Below, piece by piece: positions 7,302 through 14,866 of a stretch of 16,612 bases of DNA. The DNA is taken from assembly GCA_964435025.1 (NCBI GenBank), contig CAYSXL010000012.1, forward strand, positions 1 to 16,612, given 5' to 3'. Each line of letters starts with the position of its first letter. Position 1 is the first letter of the stretch. This DNA is from PWHW01 sp964435025. GTDB lineage: Bacteria > Patescibacteriota > Minisyncoccia > Minisyncoccales > PWPS01. Under the pieces are notes generated by a model, which was given only the letters and a program-made list of their open reading frames with translations, made no database searches and was not told the DNA's origin. The translations under genes and the position numbers were made by a program.

Positions 7302-8222
7302 ATGGAGGTAGGATACTTTAAGTCCGGGAAAGAATGGGATGATTTTTTAATAGAGAAAAAGGGAAGTTTTTTACAATCAATCGGTTGGGGAGAGTTCAAA
7401 AAGAAATACCAAAAGGTATGGCGTTTTGAAATAAGAAAGAACGGAAGTGTTGTTGCAATTGCGCAAGCATTTGAAGAAAAAGGACCTTTTTACAGTTATT
7501 TATTTATTCCTTACGGGCCGGTAGCCGAAAGAAAAGAAGAGAGAAACTTTCTTTTGAAAGAAATAAAAGCAAAAATAGGAAAAGACTTTTCTTTTATTAA
7601 AATTGAACCGAAAGAGGAAGTTACGGTAGGTGTTAACGCTTTTTATCGAATTGAGCCGTGGAAAACGATTATTTTGGATTTGGAGGGAGATATTCTGGAA
7701 AAATTCAGTAAAAATACCAGATACAATACAAGACTGGCGCAAAAAAAAGGTGTAGAGGTGGAAAAGGAAAAAGATGTAGCGTCTTTTTACAAACTTTTAC
7801 TTCAAACAAAAACAAAACAGGGATTTTCCACTTACCCCGAGGAATATTTTCAAGAGTTGGTAAAAAAAGAAAACTGTTTACTTTTTCTTGCCAAGCACGA
7901 TGGGAAGCCTGTTGCGGGGAACGTGATTTATTTCTTTGGCGATATGGCAACTTGCCTTCATTCGACATCGGATTACAGTTTCCGAAAAATAAAGCCCGCA
8001 AACCTTTTAAGGTATGAAGCAATGAAGTATGCCAAGGAGAGGGGCTATGGAAGGTTTGATTCTTGGGGGATTGATGAAAAAAGGTTTCCCGGGGTCACTA
8101 AGTTTAAGAGAGGTTTTGGAGGGAGAGAAGTCATTTATCCACAAGGAAAGGAGGTACCGGTTAAAAGGGTAAAATATTTCGGATACAAAGCATTGTCACT
8201 TATAAAAGAAAGAAGGAGATGA
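7302..8222 (+). CDS. FemAB/FemX-family peptidoglycan bridge transferase
   Basis: Proteins of this family have a double GNAT fold. They transfer an amino acid from aminoacyl-tRNA to the lysine/diamino acid of the lipid-linked peptidoglycan precursor in the cytoplasm. Family hallmarks seen here are QSIGWGEFKKKY near the N-terminus, FIPYGPVA, a TRYNTRLAQKKGVEV block at the start of the second GNAT half, and the C-terminal RFDSWGID...FKRGFGG signature. Its 306 aa are slightly shorter than FemA/B (~420) and close to the compact FemX-like forms. I chose the ATG at 7302, just after the serS stop; a GTG at 7284 would overlap serS. The stop overlaps the murF start (ATGA). The donor amino acid is unknown. 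Confidence 0.82.
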   Translation: MEVGYFKSGKEWDDFLIEKKGSFLQSIGWGEFKKKYQKVWRFEIRKNGSVVAIAQAFEEKGPFYSYLFIPYGPVAERKEERNFLLKEIKAKIGKDFSFIKIEPKEEVTVGVNAFYRIEPWKTIILDLEGDILEKFSKNTRYNTRLAQKKGVEVEKEKDVASFYKLLLQTKTKQGFSTYPEEYFQELVKKENCLLFLAKHDGKPVAGNVIYFFGDMATCLHSTSDYSFRKIKPANLLRYEAMKYAKERGYGRFDSWGIDEKRFPGVTKFKRGFGGREVIYPQGKEVPVKRVKYFGYKALSLIKERRR

Positions 8223-9478
8223 AAAAAGTTTTCCAATTTTTCTTAAAAATAATAACCAAGGGGATAATAAAAAAATATAATCCCCTTATTATCGCCATAA
8301 CGGGAAGTGTGGGGAAAACTTCTACCAAAGAGGCGATATTTAGCGCATTTCGTGATTTTAAAAAAATAAGAAAAAGTAGTGGTAATTTAAATACGGAAAT
8401 AGGAGCCCCTCTGGTGTTTCTTGGTGAAGAAAAAGGGGGATCCGGTTTTATCTCATGGGTTTTTATCCTTTTAAAAGGTGTTTTTTTATTAATCCGTAGA
8501 GATAAAAATTATCCGGAAATAATCGTGGCTGAGCTTGCCGCGGATAAACCTGGAGATATGAAGTATCTTACCAGTGTTATTAAACCGGATATTGGTGTTG
8601 TAACCTCCGTAGGAGAAGTGCCGGTGCATATTGAGTTTTACAAAAGCGCCGAAGATGTTGCCAAAGAAAAGGAAGAACTTGTGAAAGTGCTGGATGAGGA
8701 GGGGACGGCTGTCCTCAATATTGACGACAACTATGTAGCCAAAATGAGGACAAAAGCAAACAAACTTACTTTCGGATTTAACGAAAGAGCGGATGTGTCT
8801 ATAAAACGTATAAACACCGATTCCCATAAAGGATCCCATGTTAAGTTTACGTATCGGGGAGAAGAGTTTTCCATATTTCTTTCCTCTTGTATAGGGGAAA
8901 CTTTTTCTTATATCGCAGCATGTGTTTTTGCTGTTGGTGTTTTAATTGGGGTAGGGCCGGAAAGACTCCCTAAAATGATTGAGCAAATACGTCCTGCGAA
9001 GGGAAGACTTAGTATTATAAGAGGCAAAAATGACAGCACAATCCTGGACGGAAGCTACAACGCGGCGCCATCATCAATGATTTCCGCCCTTTCCGCTCTG
9101 AAAGAACTTTCCGCCAAAAGAAAAATTGCGGTTCTTGGAGATATGCTTGAGCTTGGCAATTATTCTGCTCAGGAACATCGTAAAATAGGGAAAAGAGCTG
9201 CTGATTTTTGTGATTATATTATTGCTGTAGGGGATTGGGCTTATGAAATAAAGAAGACCTGCATACAGGGAGGATTGGAAGAGAATAAAGTTTTTGCCTT
9301 CTCTAAGTCGGAGGAAGCGATAACGGAATTGGAAAAAATAATTTCTCCGGAAGATCTTATTTTAATAAAAGGTTCACAGGGGGTACGTACCGAAAAAATA
9401 GTTTTCTCTGTTATGAGGGATCCGGAGAGAGCAGAAGAACTTCTTGTTAGACAAACTCCCTTTTGGAAGAAAAAATAA
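8219..9478 (+). CDS. murF: MurF-type UDP-MurNAc-tripeptide--D-Ala-D-Ala ligase (lacks N-terminal domain)
   Basis: Mur ligase that would add D-Ala-D-Ala to complete the peptidoglycan pentapeptide. The ATP-binding loop is at residues 29-35 (G-S-V-G-K-T-S in ITGSVGKTSTKE). It is followed by SSGNLNTEIGAPL, a MurF-like AELAADKPGDM block, the Mur C-terminal LDGSYNAAPSSM motif (typical of MurF), AVLGDMLELG and a final LIKGSQGVRTE. The 419-aa protein starts only ~25 residues before the P-loop, so the usual N-terminal UDP-substrate domain (~80 residues in MurF) is absent, and a hydrophobic stretch (WVFILLKGVFLLI) is inserted. The start overlaps the previous stop by four bases. A GGAG lies directly against the ATG, too close for a standard SD. 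A related MurF-like amide ligase with another substrate is possible. Confidence 0.85.
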   Translation: MKKVFQFFLKIITKGIIKKYNPLIIAITGSVGKTSTKEAIFSAFRDFKKIRKSSGNLNTEIGAPLVFLGEEKGGSGFISWVFILLKGVFLLIRRDKNYPEIIVAELAADKPGDMKYLTSVIKPDIGVVTSVGEVPVHIEFYKSAEDVAKEKEELVKVLDEEGTAVLNIDDNYVAKMRTKANKLTFGFNERADVSIKRINTDSHKGSHVKFTYRGEEFSIFLSSCIGETFSYIAACVFAVGVLIGVGPERLPKMIEQIRPAKGRLSIIRGKNDSTILDGSYNAAPSSMISALSALKELSAKRKIAVLGDMLELGNYSAQEHRKIGKRAADFCDYIIAVGDWAYEIKKTCIQGGLEENKVFAFSKSEEAITELEKIISPEDLILIKGSQGVRTEKIVFSVMRDPERAEELLVRQTPFWKKK

Positions 9479-9480
9479 AA

Positions 9481-10269
9481 ATGAAAAAAAAATCACTAAG
9501 GAAGAAACACCGAATCAAAAAAAAGAAACCGATTACGGAAAATACTTTTTTCAGCGGGGTTTTGTTCTTTTTGTTCATATTTTTAATAGGAGTTTATTTT
9601 TTTGTATTCTATCCTCTTTTCCAAATAGAATCGGTTACCGTGGAAAATTTAGAAACAATTGACAAGGAAGCTGTCGAAAACTTTGTCAAAAAACGTACGG
9701 AAAATAAAATTCTTTTCCTTAGTACTCGAAGTACGTTTTTGATTTCCGGAAAACGAATAAGTGAAGAATTACTTAAAGATCTTCCCACTATCGGTAATGT
9801 TGTCACTAGAAGGACTTTCCCGGACGGATTAAATGTCGAAATAATAGAAAGGAGGCCGATGGCTTTTTGGTGCAAAGAAAAAAACAGGGAAAAGTGTTTC
9901 TTTATTGATAGTGAGGGTGTTGCTTTTCAGAGGACGGATAAATTGACTACGGCAAGACCAATCCTTGTAAAAGGGGAAGACCCCGGCAGGTACAATCAGG
10001 TGGTCACAAAAGACACTCTTTCTCTCTTATTTCTAATTCATAAAACCGTTTCTAAGAAAAATGCTGAAGTAAGTTTTTTCCGTATGACTTCGGATGACTA
10101 TGTAGCCGCCCATACAAATGAAGGATTTGAGATATATTTTACGCTTACGGACACGGAAAAAGAGCTGGAAAATCTGAAAATTATTCTGGGTAAAAAATTA
10201 GGAGAAAAAGAAAGAAAGGATTTAAAATACATTGACCTGAGGTTTGGCGACAGAGTGTATTATAAATAA
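9481..10269 (+). CDS. ftsQ: Cell division protein FtsQ/DivIB
   Basis: FtsQ is the bitopic divisome scaffold that recruits FtsL/FtsB. The 262-aa product has a highly basic cytoplasmic tail (KKKSLRKKHRIKKKK), one membrane segment at about residues 22-44, then an extracellular POTRA domain at about 47-115 (FQIESVTVENLETIDKEAV... to FPDGLNVEIIERRPMAFW). The FtsQ beta domain follows, ending in the typical YIDLRFGDRVYYK. The ATG lies 3 bases after the murF stop; an in-frame TTG at 9463 would overlap murF and is less likely. Position behind murF recalls the classical division/cell-wall cluster. Confidence 0.87.
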   Translation: MKKKSLRKKHRIKKKKPITENTFFSGVLFFLFIFLIGVYFFVFYPLFQIESVTVENLETIDKEAVENFVKKRTENKILFLSTRSTFLISGKRISEELLKDLPTIGNVVTRRTFPDGLNVEIIERRPMAFWCKEKNREKCFFIDSEGVAFQRTDKLTTARPILVKGEDPGRYNQVVTKDTLSLLFLIHKTVSKKNAEVSFFRMTSDDYVAAHTNEGFEIYFTLTDTEKELENLKIILGKKLGEKERKDLKYIDLRFGDRVYYK

Positions 10270-10380
10270 CCTATCACCTATAACAAATAACAGATGACCC
10301 CGGTACAACGGCAAGGACGTGTAGGGGGCAGATAAATTACAGGTAATAAGGAAATCATAAGTCGTGGGTCATAAAGCAAA
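10270..10380. repeat. Intergenic REP-like element (second copy type) between ftsQ and hrcA
   Basis: Non-coding. It opens with a degenerate 7-base periodicity (CCTATCA, CCTATAA, CAAATAA, CAGATGA, from about 10270). Next is a hairpin in which CCCC (10298-10301) pairs with GGGG (10324-10327), TAC with GTA and ACG with CGT around GCAAGGA. The tail GGGGCAGATAAAT (10325-10337) matches GGGGCAGGTAAAT at 5888-5900 in 12 of 13 positions. No T-tract follows, so it is not an obvious terminator for the ftsQ operon. Confidence 0.5.
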
Positions 10381-10407
10381 TTAGCACTCTTGACAAAAGT
10401 GTGCTAA
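10381..10407 (+). promoter_or_regulatory. CIRCE operator (HrcA binding site)
   Basis: TTAGCACTC (10381-10389), nine bases, then GTGTGCTAA (10399-10407). This is the CIRCE consensus with one mismatch in the right arm (GTG for GAG). Because the gene just downstream is hrcA, the operon is very probably autoregulated by HrcA and relieved by heat stress. Confidence 0.95.
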
Positions 10408-10418
10408 TTTTTTATTAT
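10390..10418 (+). promoter_or_regulatory. hrcA operon promoter inside CIRCE
   Basis: A perfect TTGACA (10390-10395) sits in the CIRCE spacer. TATTAT (10413-10418) follows after exactly 17 bases. The predicted start is near 10425. HrcA bound to CIRCE would cover the -35 and block polymerase. Confidence 0.85.
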
Positions 10419-10437
10419 TGGAGAGGTGACAGAACAT

Positions 10438-11157
10438 ATGAAAGATTTAACCGACAGACAAAAAAATATACTGGAGATAGTGATTAGAGAGCATATAGAC
10501 AGCGCGGCGCCGATAAGTTCCAAGTTCATTGAAGAAGAGTATGAGTTGGGTTTTTCCCCGGCAACAATAAGAGGGGAGTTGTTTGAGCTTGTCGAAAAGG
10601 GCTATCTCTATCAGCCGCATACTTCGTCAGGACGTGTGCCAACCGATAAAGGGTATCGTTTTTTTGTTGATCTTTTGTCGGAGGGAGAAGCAAAATATTT
10701 GGAGTCTCAGCTTGGAAAGGAAATAAAGAAAATGCGTAGGGAAGTAGAGGACAAAGTACAGTTTATGAGAGAGTTTACCCGTTATTTGGCACAAACTTCT
10801 TCTACACTCACTGTTTCATATTTCCCCAAAGATCAGCTTATCCTTAAAGAGGGCTGGGGAGATGTACTGCGTGACCCTGATTTTACCGATATAGAAAAAG
10901 TGCACGATTTTATGGGGCTTGTAAACGACTTTGAGGAAAATATAGATTCGTTTCTTCTGGAGGAAAATTCAGGAACCACCCGTGTTTATATAGGGAGTGA
11001 ATCTCCGTTTTCCAAAAAAGACAATTTCAGTGTTCTTATTTCTCCTTGTAAAATAATGAAAGGAAAAGGGCTTTTAGCCATTATGGGACCAAAAAGGATG
11101 CCCTATGAGAAGAACATTAAATTAGTTGAGTCGATTATAAAAATACTTAAAGAGTAA
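10438..11157 (+). CDS. hrcA: Heat-inducible transcription repressor HrcA (short form)
   Basis: HrcA represses chaperone operons by binding CIRCE, and its activity depends on GroEL in the systems studied. The winged-helix N-terminus is clear (LTDRQKNILEIVIREHI, FSPATIRGELFELVEKGYL, TSSGRVPTDKGYRFFVDLL). The C-terminal part retains the end of the GAF-like domain (NFSVLISPCKI...LLAIMGPKRMPYEKNI). The product is 239 aa from the ATG at 10438, or 243 from a GTG at 10426, against ~340 in well-known HrcAs. The region missing lies after residue ~120, where the inserted dimerisation domain normally falls. The GTG lies almost exactly on the predicted transcription start; the ATG gives the usual family N-terminus. 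A GAGAGG at 10421-10426 could act as SD for the ATG only if transcription starts upstream of it. Confidence 0.9.
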   Translation: MKDLTDRQKNILEIVIREHIDSAAPISSKFIEEEYELGFSPATIRGELFELVEKGYLYQPHTSSGRVPTDKGYRFFVDLLSEGEAKYLESQLGKEIKKMRREVEDKVQFMREFTRYLAQTSSTLTVSYFPKDQLILKEGWGDVLRDPDFTDIEKVHDFMGLVNDFEENIDSFLLEENSGTTRVYIGSESPFSKKDNFSVLISPCKIMKGKGLLAIMGPKRMPYEKNIKLVESIIKILKE

Positions 11158-11158
11158 A

Positions 11159-11644
11159 ATGAGAGAAGAAGAAAAGAAAAAAGTAAAGAAACTTATATCA
11201 GCTTACAAAAAGCAAAAAAGAGAAAAAGAAGATTATCTTGAAGGGTGGAAGAGAGCGAAAGCTGATCTTGATAATTACAAAAGGAAAGAAAAGGAACGCT
11301 TAGAGAGGTTTTCCTTACAAGATAAAAAAGAGTTTTTACGGAAATTTTTACCCGTTTTAGATAACTTTAAAAGAGCGGAAGAAGAAGCCTCGAAAGCGGA
11401 AGAAAAAGGCGAGGTGGTTGAGGGATTGTTGAAAATAAAAGAACAACTCGAGGATATCCTTCATAGGGAGGGGTTAAGAGAAATAGAGGCGTTAGGGAGA
11501 GAGTTTAATCCTGAGTATCATGATGCTATTGAAATGGTCGAGTACGAGGGAAAAGAAAGTGGGATTATTGTTGAAGAGATTGGAAAGGGTTATCTCTTGG
11601 GAGAAGAAGTGGTTCGTCCTTCAAAAGTAAAAGTAAATAAATAA
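11159..11644 (+). CDS. grpE: Nucleotide exchange factor GrpE
   Basis: GrpE releases ADP from DnaK in the Hsp70 cycle. The 161-aa product has a lysine/glutamate-rich N-terminal coiled coil (about 1-60). The family core follows: FLPVLDNFKRAEE, then FNPEYHDAIEMVE and the C-terminal beta wing GYLLGEEVVRPSKVKV. It is on the short side, lacking a long disordered N-terminus. The ATG lies two bases after the hrcA stop, with no SD, so it is translated as part of the hrcA-grpE-dnaK-dnaJ operon. Confidence 0.94.
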   Translation: MREEEKKKVKKLISAYKKQKREKEDYLEGWKRAKADLDNYKRKEKERLERFSLQDKKEFLRKFLPVLDNFKRAEEEASKAEEKGEVVEGLLKIKEQLEDILHREGLREIEALGREFNPEYHDAIEMVEYEGKESGIIVEEIGKGYLLGEEVVRPSKVKVNK

Positions 11645-11652
11645 CTTAACCG

Positions 11653-11688
11653 AAACTTTAGGTGAAGAGAGTTCGAAGCTTAAAGTTT
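11653..11688 (+). promoter_or_regulatory. Inverted repeat in the grpE-dnaK gap
   Basis: AAACTTTA (11653-11660) and TAAAGTTT (11681-11688) are perfect 8-base complements separated by 20 bases, and are followed by TTACAATT up to the dnaK ATG at 11697. It could be an RNA stem controlling dnaK translation, a processing or attenuation site, or an operator. It does not match CIRCE. A TACAAT at 11690-11695 has no -35 partner and lies too close to the ATG to be a good promoter. Confidence 0.4.
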
Positions 11689-11696
11689 TTACAATT

Positions 11697-13625
11697 ATGT
11701 CAAAAATATTAGGAATAGATCTGGGAACAACATTTTCTGCAATGGCTGTTGTTGAAGGTGGTAATTCCAGGATAATCGAAAACAAAGAAGGTGCGAGAAC
11801 AACACCTTCGGTTGTTGCTAACAGCAAAAAAGGGGAAAGGCTCGTGGGAACAATCGCAAGAAGGCAACAGGTTACCAACCCGGAGAACACTGTTTTCGCA
11901 ACAAAAAGGCTTATTGGAAGAAGATTTGATGACGAGGAAGTACAGAAAGAAAAAGACAATCTTCCTTATGCAATTAGAAAAGAAGAGAACGGAGAAGGGG
12001 TTGAGGTTAAGCTGGGAGAGAAATGGATGAAGCCTGCGGAACTTTCGGCCATGATTCTCCAAAAACTCAAAAAAGATGCCGAGGAAAAAATAGGTGAAGA
12101 AATAACGGATGCTATTATAACTTGCCCTGCTTACTTTGATGATGCTCAAAGAAAAGAAACAAAAGTTGCAGGAGAGATTGCCGGATTTAACGTGCGTCGT
12201 GTAATCAACGAACCCACAGCGGCAGCACTTGCTTATGGACTGAATAAAAAAAATGATCATCAAATCGTGGTATATGATTTTGGAGGCGGTACTTTTGATA
12301 TCTCTATTTTGGATGTCGGCGAAGACACGATTGAAGTGAAGGGAACAGGAGGAGATAGTCATCTAGGTGGTGAGGACTTTGATAACCGCATTGTTAATTG
12401 GCTTGTTGAAAGTTTCAATAACGACAACGGGATAGATCTTTCCAAAGATCCTCTTGCTATGCAAAGGCTCAAGGAAGAAGCTGAAAAAGCGAAAAAGGAG
12501 CTTTCCACCACAATGCAAACAGATATTAATATTCCTTTTATTACTTCCGATGATACGGGACCAAAACATCTTAATTACGCTCTTAACAGATCTAAATTCG
12601 AATCGCTTACAGAGGACCTTGTTGAAAGATCTGTTGAACTTGCAAGGAAAGTAATTGAAGATTCCGGAATAAATATTGATGACATTAAAGAAGTTGTACT
12701 GGTAGGAGGACAAACGAGAAGCCCTAAGATTCAAGAAAAAGTAAAAGAAGTCTTTAAGAAGGAAGCAAACAAGGAAATTAACCCTGATGAAGTGGTAGCG
12801 GTTGGCGCTGCAATTCAAGGAGGAATTCTGGGAGGAGATGTAAAAGATGTTTTACTCTTAGATGTTATTCCTCTTTCACTCGGAATAGAAACACTCGGAG
12901 GAAAGAACACTACTCTTATTGAGAAGAATACGACTATTCCGACTCAGAAAACGGAAACATTTTCTACAGCGACCGACAACCAGAGTTCCGTACAAATTCA
13001 TGTTTTACAAGGAGAGCGACCGATGTCAAAGGACAACAAATCTCTTGGACAATTTATCTTGGATGGAATTCCTCCTGCTCCGAGAGGAGTGCCTCAGATT
13101 GAAGTTAGTTTTGATATTGATGCTAACGGGATACTCAACGTATCGGCCAAAGACAAGAGTACCGGAAAATCGCAATCTATTCGAATTGAAGGAACATGTG
13201 GAATATCCGACGAAGAGGTTGAAAGGATGAAAAAGGAAGCCGAAGAACATGCACAAGAAGACAAAAAGCAAGAGGAAATTGTTGATGTTCGGAATCAGGC
13301 GGATCAAGTTATTTATAGTGGAGAGAAGTTGATTAAAGAGAGCGGTGATAAAATGCCCGCGGATAAGAAGGAGTCCTTGGAAAGTGCTTTAAAGGAACTA
13401 CGCGAGGCACACAAAGAAGATGATGCGCAAAAAATAAAGGATAAAATGGAGGCGTTGAATAACGCGCTTCAAGAGGCGGGAAAAACCGTTCATGAACAAG
13501 CCTCAACCGACCAAAAAGAGCAACAATCTCAAGAAAACAACGAGGAGGAAGGTCAGGAAGGAGAGACGAAGGAAGGGGACTATGAAGAAGGAGAAAGCGA
13601 TAAAGGAGAGGAAAGTGGCAAATAA
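11697..13625 (+). CDS. dnaK: Chaperone protein DnaK (Hsp70)
   Basis: ATP-driven Hsp70 chaperone working with DnaJ and GrpE. In the 642-aa product the ATPase domain shows GIDLGTTFSAMAVVEGG at the N-terminus, NEPTAAALAYG, and D194-F-G-G-G-T199-F-D; T199 is at the position of the autophosphorylated threonine of E. coli DnaK. The linker VLLLDVIPLSLGIETLGG and the substrate-binding domain follow, then a helical lid (about 505-605). The end is a Glu/Gly-rich disordered tail with GDYEEGE rather than a clear EEV-type terminus. Length is normal. There is no SD; the start codon follows a 52-base gap with a hairpin. Confidence 0.97.
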   Translation: MSKILGIDLGTTFSAMAVVEGGNSRIIENKEGARTTPSVVANSKKGERLVGTIARRQQVTNPENTVFATKRLIGRRFDDEEVQKEKDNLPYAIRKEENGEGVEVKLGEKWMKPAELSAMILQKLKKDAEEKIGEEITDAIITCPAYFDDAQRKETKVAGEIAGFNVRRVINEPTAAALAYGLNKKNDHQIVVYDFGGGTFDISILDVGEDTIEVKGTGGDSHLGGEDFDNRIVNWLVESFNNDNGIDLSKDPLAMQRLKEEAEKAKKELSTTMQTDINIPFITSDDTGPKHLNYALNRSKFESLTEDLVERSVELARKVIEDSGINIDDIKEVVLVGGQTRSPKIQEKVKEVFKKEANKEINPDEVVAVGAAIQGGILGGDVKDVLLLDVIPLSLGIETLGGKNTTLIEKNTTIPTQKTETFSTATDNQSSVQIHVLQGERPMSKDNKSLGQFILDGIPPAPRGVPQIEVSFDIDANGILNVSAKDKSTGKSQSIRIEGTCGISDEEVERMKKEAEEHAQEDKKQEEIVDVRNQADQVIYSGEKLIKESGDKMPADKKESLESALKELREAHKEDDAQKIKDKMEALNNALQEAGKTVHEQASTDQKEQQSQENNEEEGQEGETKEGDYEEGESDKGEESGK

Positions 13626-13640
13626 AGAGAGATAATTATC

Positions 13641-14693
13641 ATGGAAGATTATTACAAGATTCTCGGTGTTTCACGTGATGCATCCAAAGAAGAAATAAAA
13701 AAAGCCTATCGAAAACTTGCCCACAAGCACCATCCCGATAAAGGAGGGGACGAAAAAACCTTTAAGAAAATAAGTGAGGCGTATCATACTCTGTCGGACG
13801 ATGGAAAAAGGAGACAGTATGATGCCTTTGGTAAATCGGGCCCTTCAACGGGAGGTGCTTCGGGTGCAGGTGGCTTTGGAGGTTTCTCTCAAGAAGATTT
13901 TGATTTTGGAGATATTTTTGAGGAGTTCTTCGGCTTTGGTAGAGGACCGAGAAAAAAAAGAAGAAAAGGAGAAGATATAGGAATAAGAATTGTTACTTCT
14001 CTTGAAAACGTAATAAAAGATGAAAAGAAAAAAATAAAACTTGAAAAGCTTTTTCCGTGTGATAAATGTGACGGAAGCGGTGATGAAAAAGGAGCAAAAA
14101 AGAAAACATGCTCAACTTGCAAGGGCCAAGGGAAGGTAAGAAAAGAAAGCGGAAGTTTTCTCGGGTCTTTTGCTCAAATTACTGTTTGCCCTGATTGTGA
14201 AGGAGAAGGTTCTACTTCCGACAAGAAGTGTACTGCTTGTCATGGAGAAGGAAGAGTGAAAAGAGGTAAGGAAATGGAATTTACTATTCCTGCGGGAATA
14301 GATTCGGGACAAACACTAAGAGTGGAAGGAGCGGGTAACGCGGGCAGAAAAGGAACTCCTCCCGGGGATTTACTCGTGGAGATTGTTGTTGAGAACAAAA
14401 CCGCGTTCAAAAGAAGAGGGGAGAATTTGTATTATGAAGCGAAAGTAAGTTATGCTCAAGCCGTTTTGGGAGATAAGATTGAAATAACACTTCTTTCCGG
14501 CAAGAAAGTTAATTTAAAAATTCCTGAAGGAAGTAAACCGGGGGACGTTATTCGTATGTCGGGAAGGGGGGTTCCTAAATTGTCCGGTTATGGGCAAGGG
14601 AATTTGTATGTCACACTTAAAGTAGATGTTCCTAAAAAACTAACCAAAAAACAAAAAGAGCTTCTCCAAGAACTTAAGGAAGAAGGGTTGTAG
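13641..14693 (+). CDS. dnaJ: Chaperone protein DnaJ (Hsp40)
   Basis: Co-chaperone that delivers clients to DnaK and triggers ATP hydrolysis. The 350-aa type I DnaJ has a J-domain (residues 2-65) with the catalytic H31-P32-D33, then a Gly/Phe-rich stretch (about 70-105). A zinc-binding region from C140 carries all four CxxCxGxG repeats: CDKCDGSG, CSTCKGQG, CPDCEGEG and CTACHGEG. The two C-terminal beta domains follow. It lies 15 bases after dnaK, with no clear SD. A perfect palindrome GATAATTATC (13631-13640) abuts the start codon. It is the last gene of the heat-shock operon; no terminator is seen after it. Confidence 0.96.
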   Translation: MEDYYKILGVSRDASKEEIKKAYRKLAHKHHPDKGGDEKTFKKISEAYHTLSDDGKRRQYDAFGKSGPSTGGASGAGGFGGFSQEDFDFGDIFEEFFGFGRGPRKKRRKGEDIGIRIVTSLENVIKDEKKKIKLEKLFPCDKCDGSGDEKGAKKKTCSTCKGQGKVRKESGSFLGSFAQITVCPDCEGEGSTSDKKCTACHGEGRVKRGKEMEFTIPAGIDSGQTLRVEGAGNAGRKGTPPGDLLVEIVVENKTAFKRRGENLYYEAKVSYAQAVLGDKIEITLLSGKKVNLKIPEGSKPGDVIRMSGRGVPKLSGYGQGNLYVTLKVDVPKKLTKKQKELLQELKEEGL

Positions 14694-14710
14694 TTGTCAG
14701 TCATTTTGTG

Positions 14711-14739
14711 TTTGATTTTACGTGCAAAATAAGTATAAT
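14711..14739 (+). promoter_or_regulatory. tRNA-Lys promoter
   Basis: TTTGAT (14711-14716) and a perfect TATAAT (14734-14739) are separated by 17 bases, with a predicted start near 14746, about 11 bases before the tRNA. It would also drive the small peptide gene that follows, since no terminator lies between. Confidence 0.65.
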
Positions 14740-14756
14740 GAGGGAGTATTTTTGTA

Positions 14757-14830
14757 GCCCCTGTAGCTCAGCCCGGCAGAGCAGCGGCCTTTTAAGCCGA
14801 GTGTCGTAGGTTCGAATCCTACCGGGGGCA
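14757..14830 (+). tRNA. tRNA-Lys (anticodon UUU)
   Basis: A 74-nt cloverleaf. Acceptor stem GCCCCTG pairs with CGGGGGC; D-stem GCTC with GAGC; T-stem GTAGG with CCTAC around TTCGAAT; discriminator A at 14830. The anticodon loop CTTTTAA gives TTT for lysine. In the anticodon stem (GCGGC/GCCGA) the outermost pair is a G-A mismatch. CCA is not encoded, so the nucleotidyltransferase must add it. Confidence 0.95.
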
Positions 14831-14866
14831 CATATTTCGACAGATTCAGTAAAAGGAGGGATTTTC

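Noticed and set aside
11645..11696. A second CIRCE operator or a separate promoter for dnaK
   Set aside because: The inverted repeat does not match TTAGCACTC/GAGTGCTAA. The TACAAT has no -35 and is too close to the ATG.
11709..12362. Long minus-strand ORF opposite dnaK
   Set aside because: It is a shadow of the dnaK coding sequence with no domain, SD or promoter of its own.
14757..14830. attL/attR pair at the tRNA 3' end
   Set aside because: I found no second copy of the tRNA 3' end and no integrase in the window, so integration is only a hypothesis.
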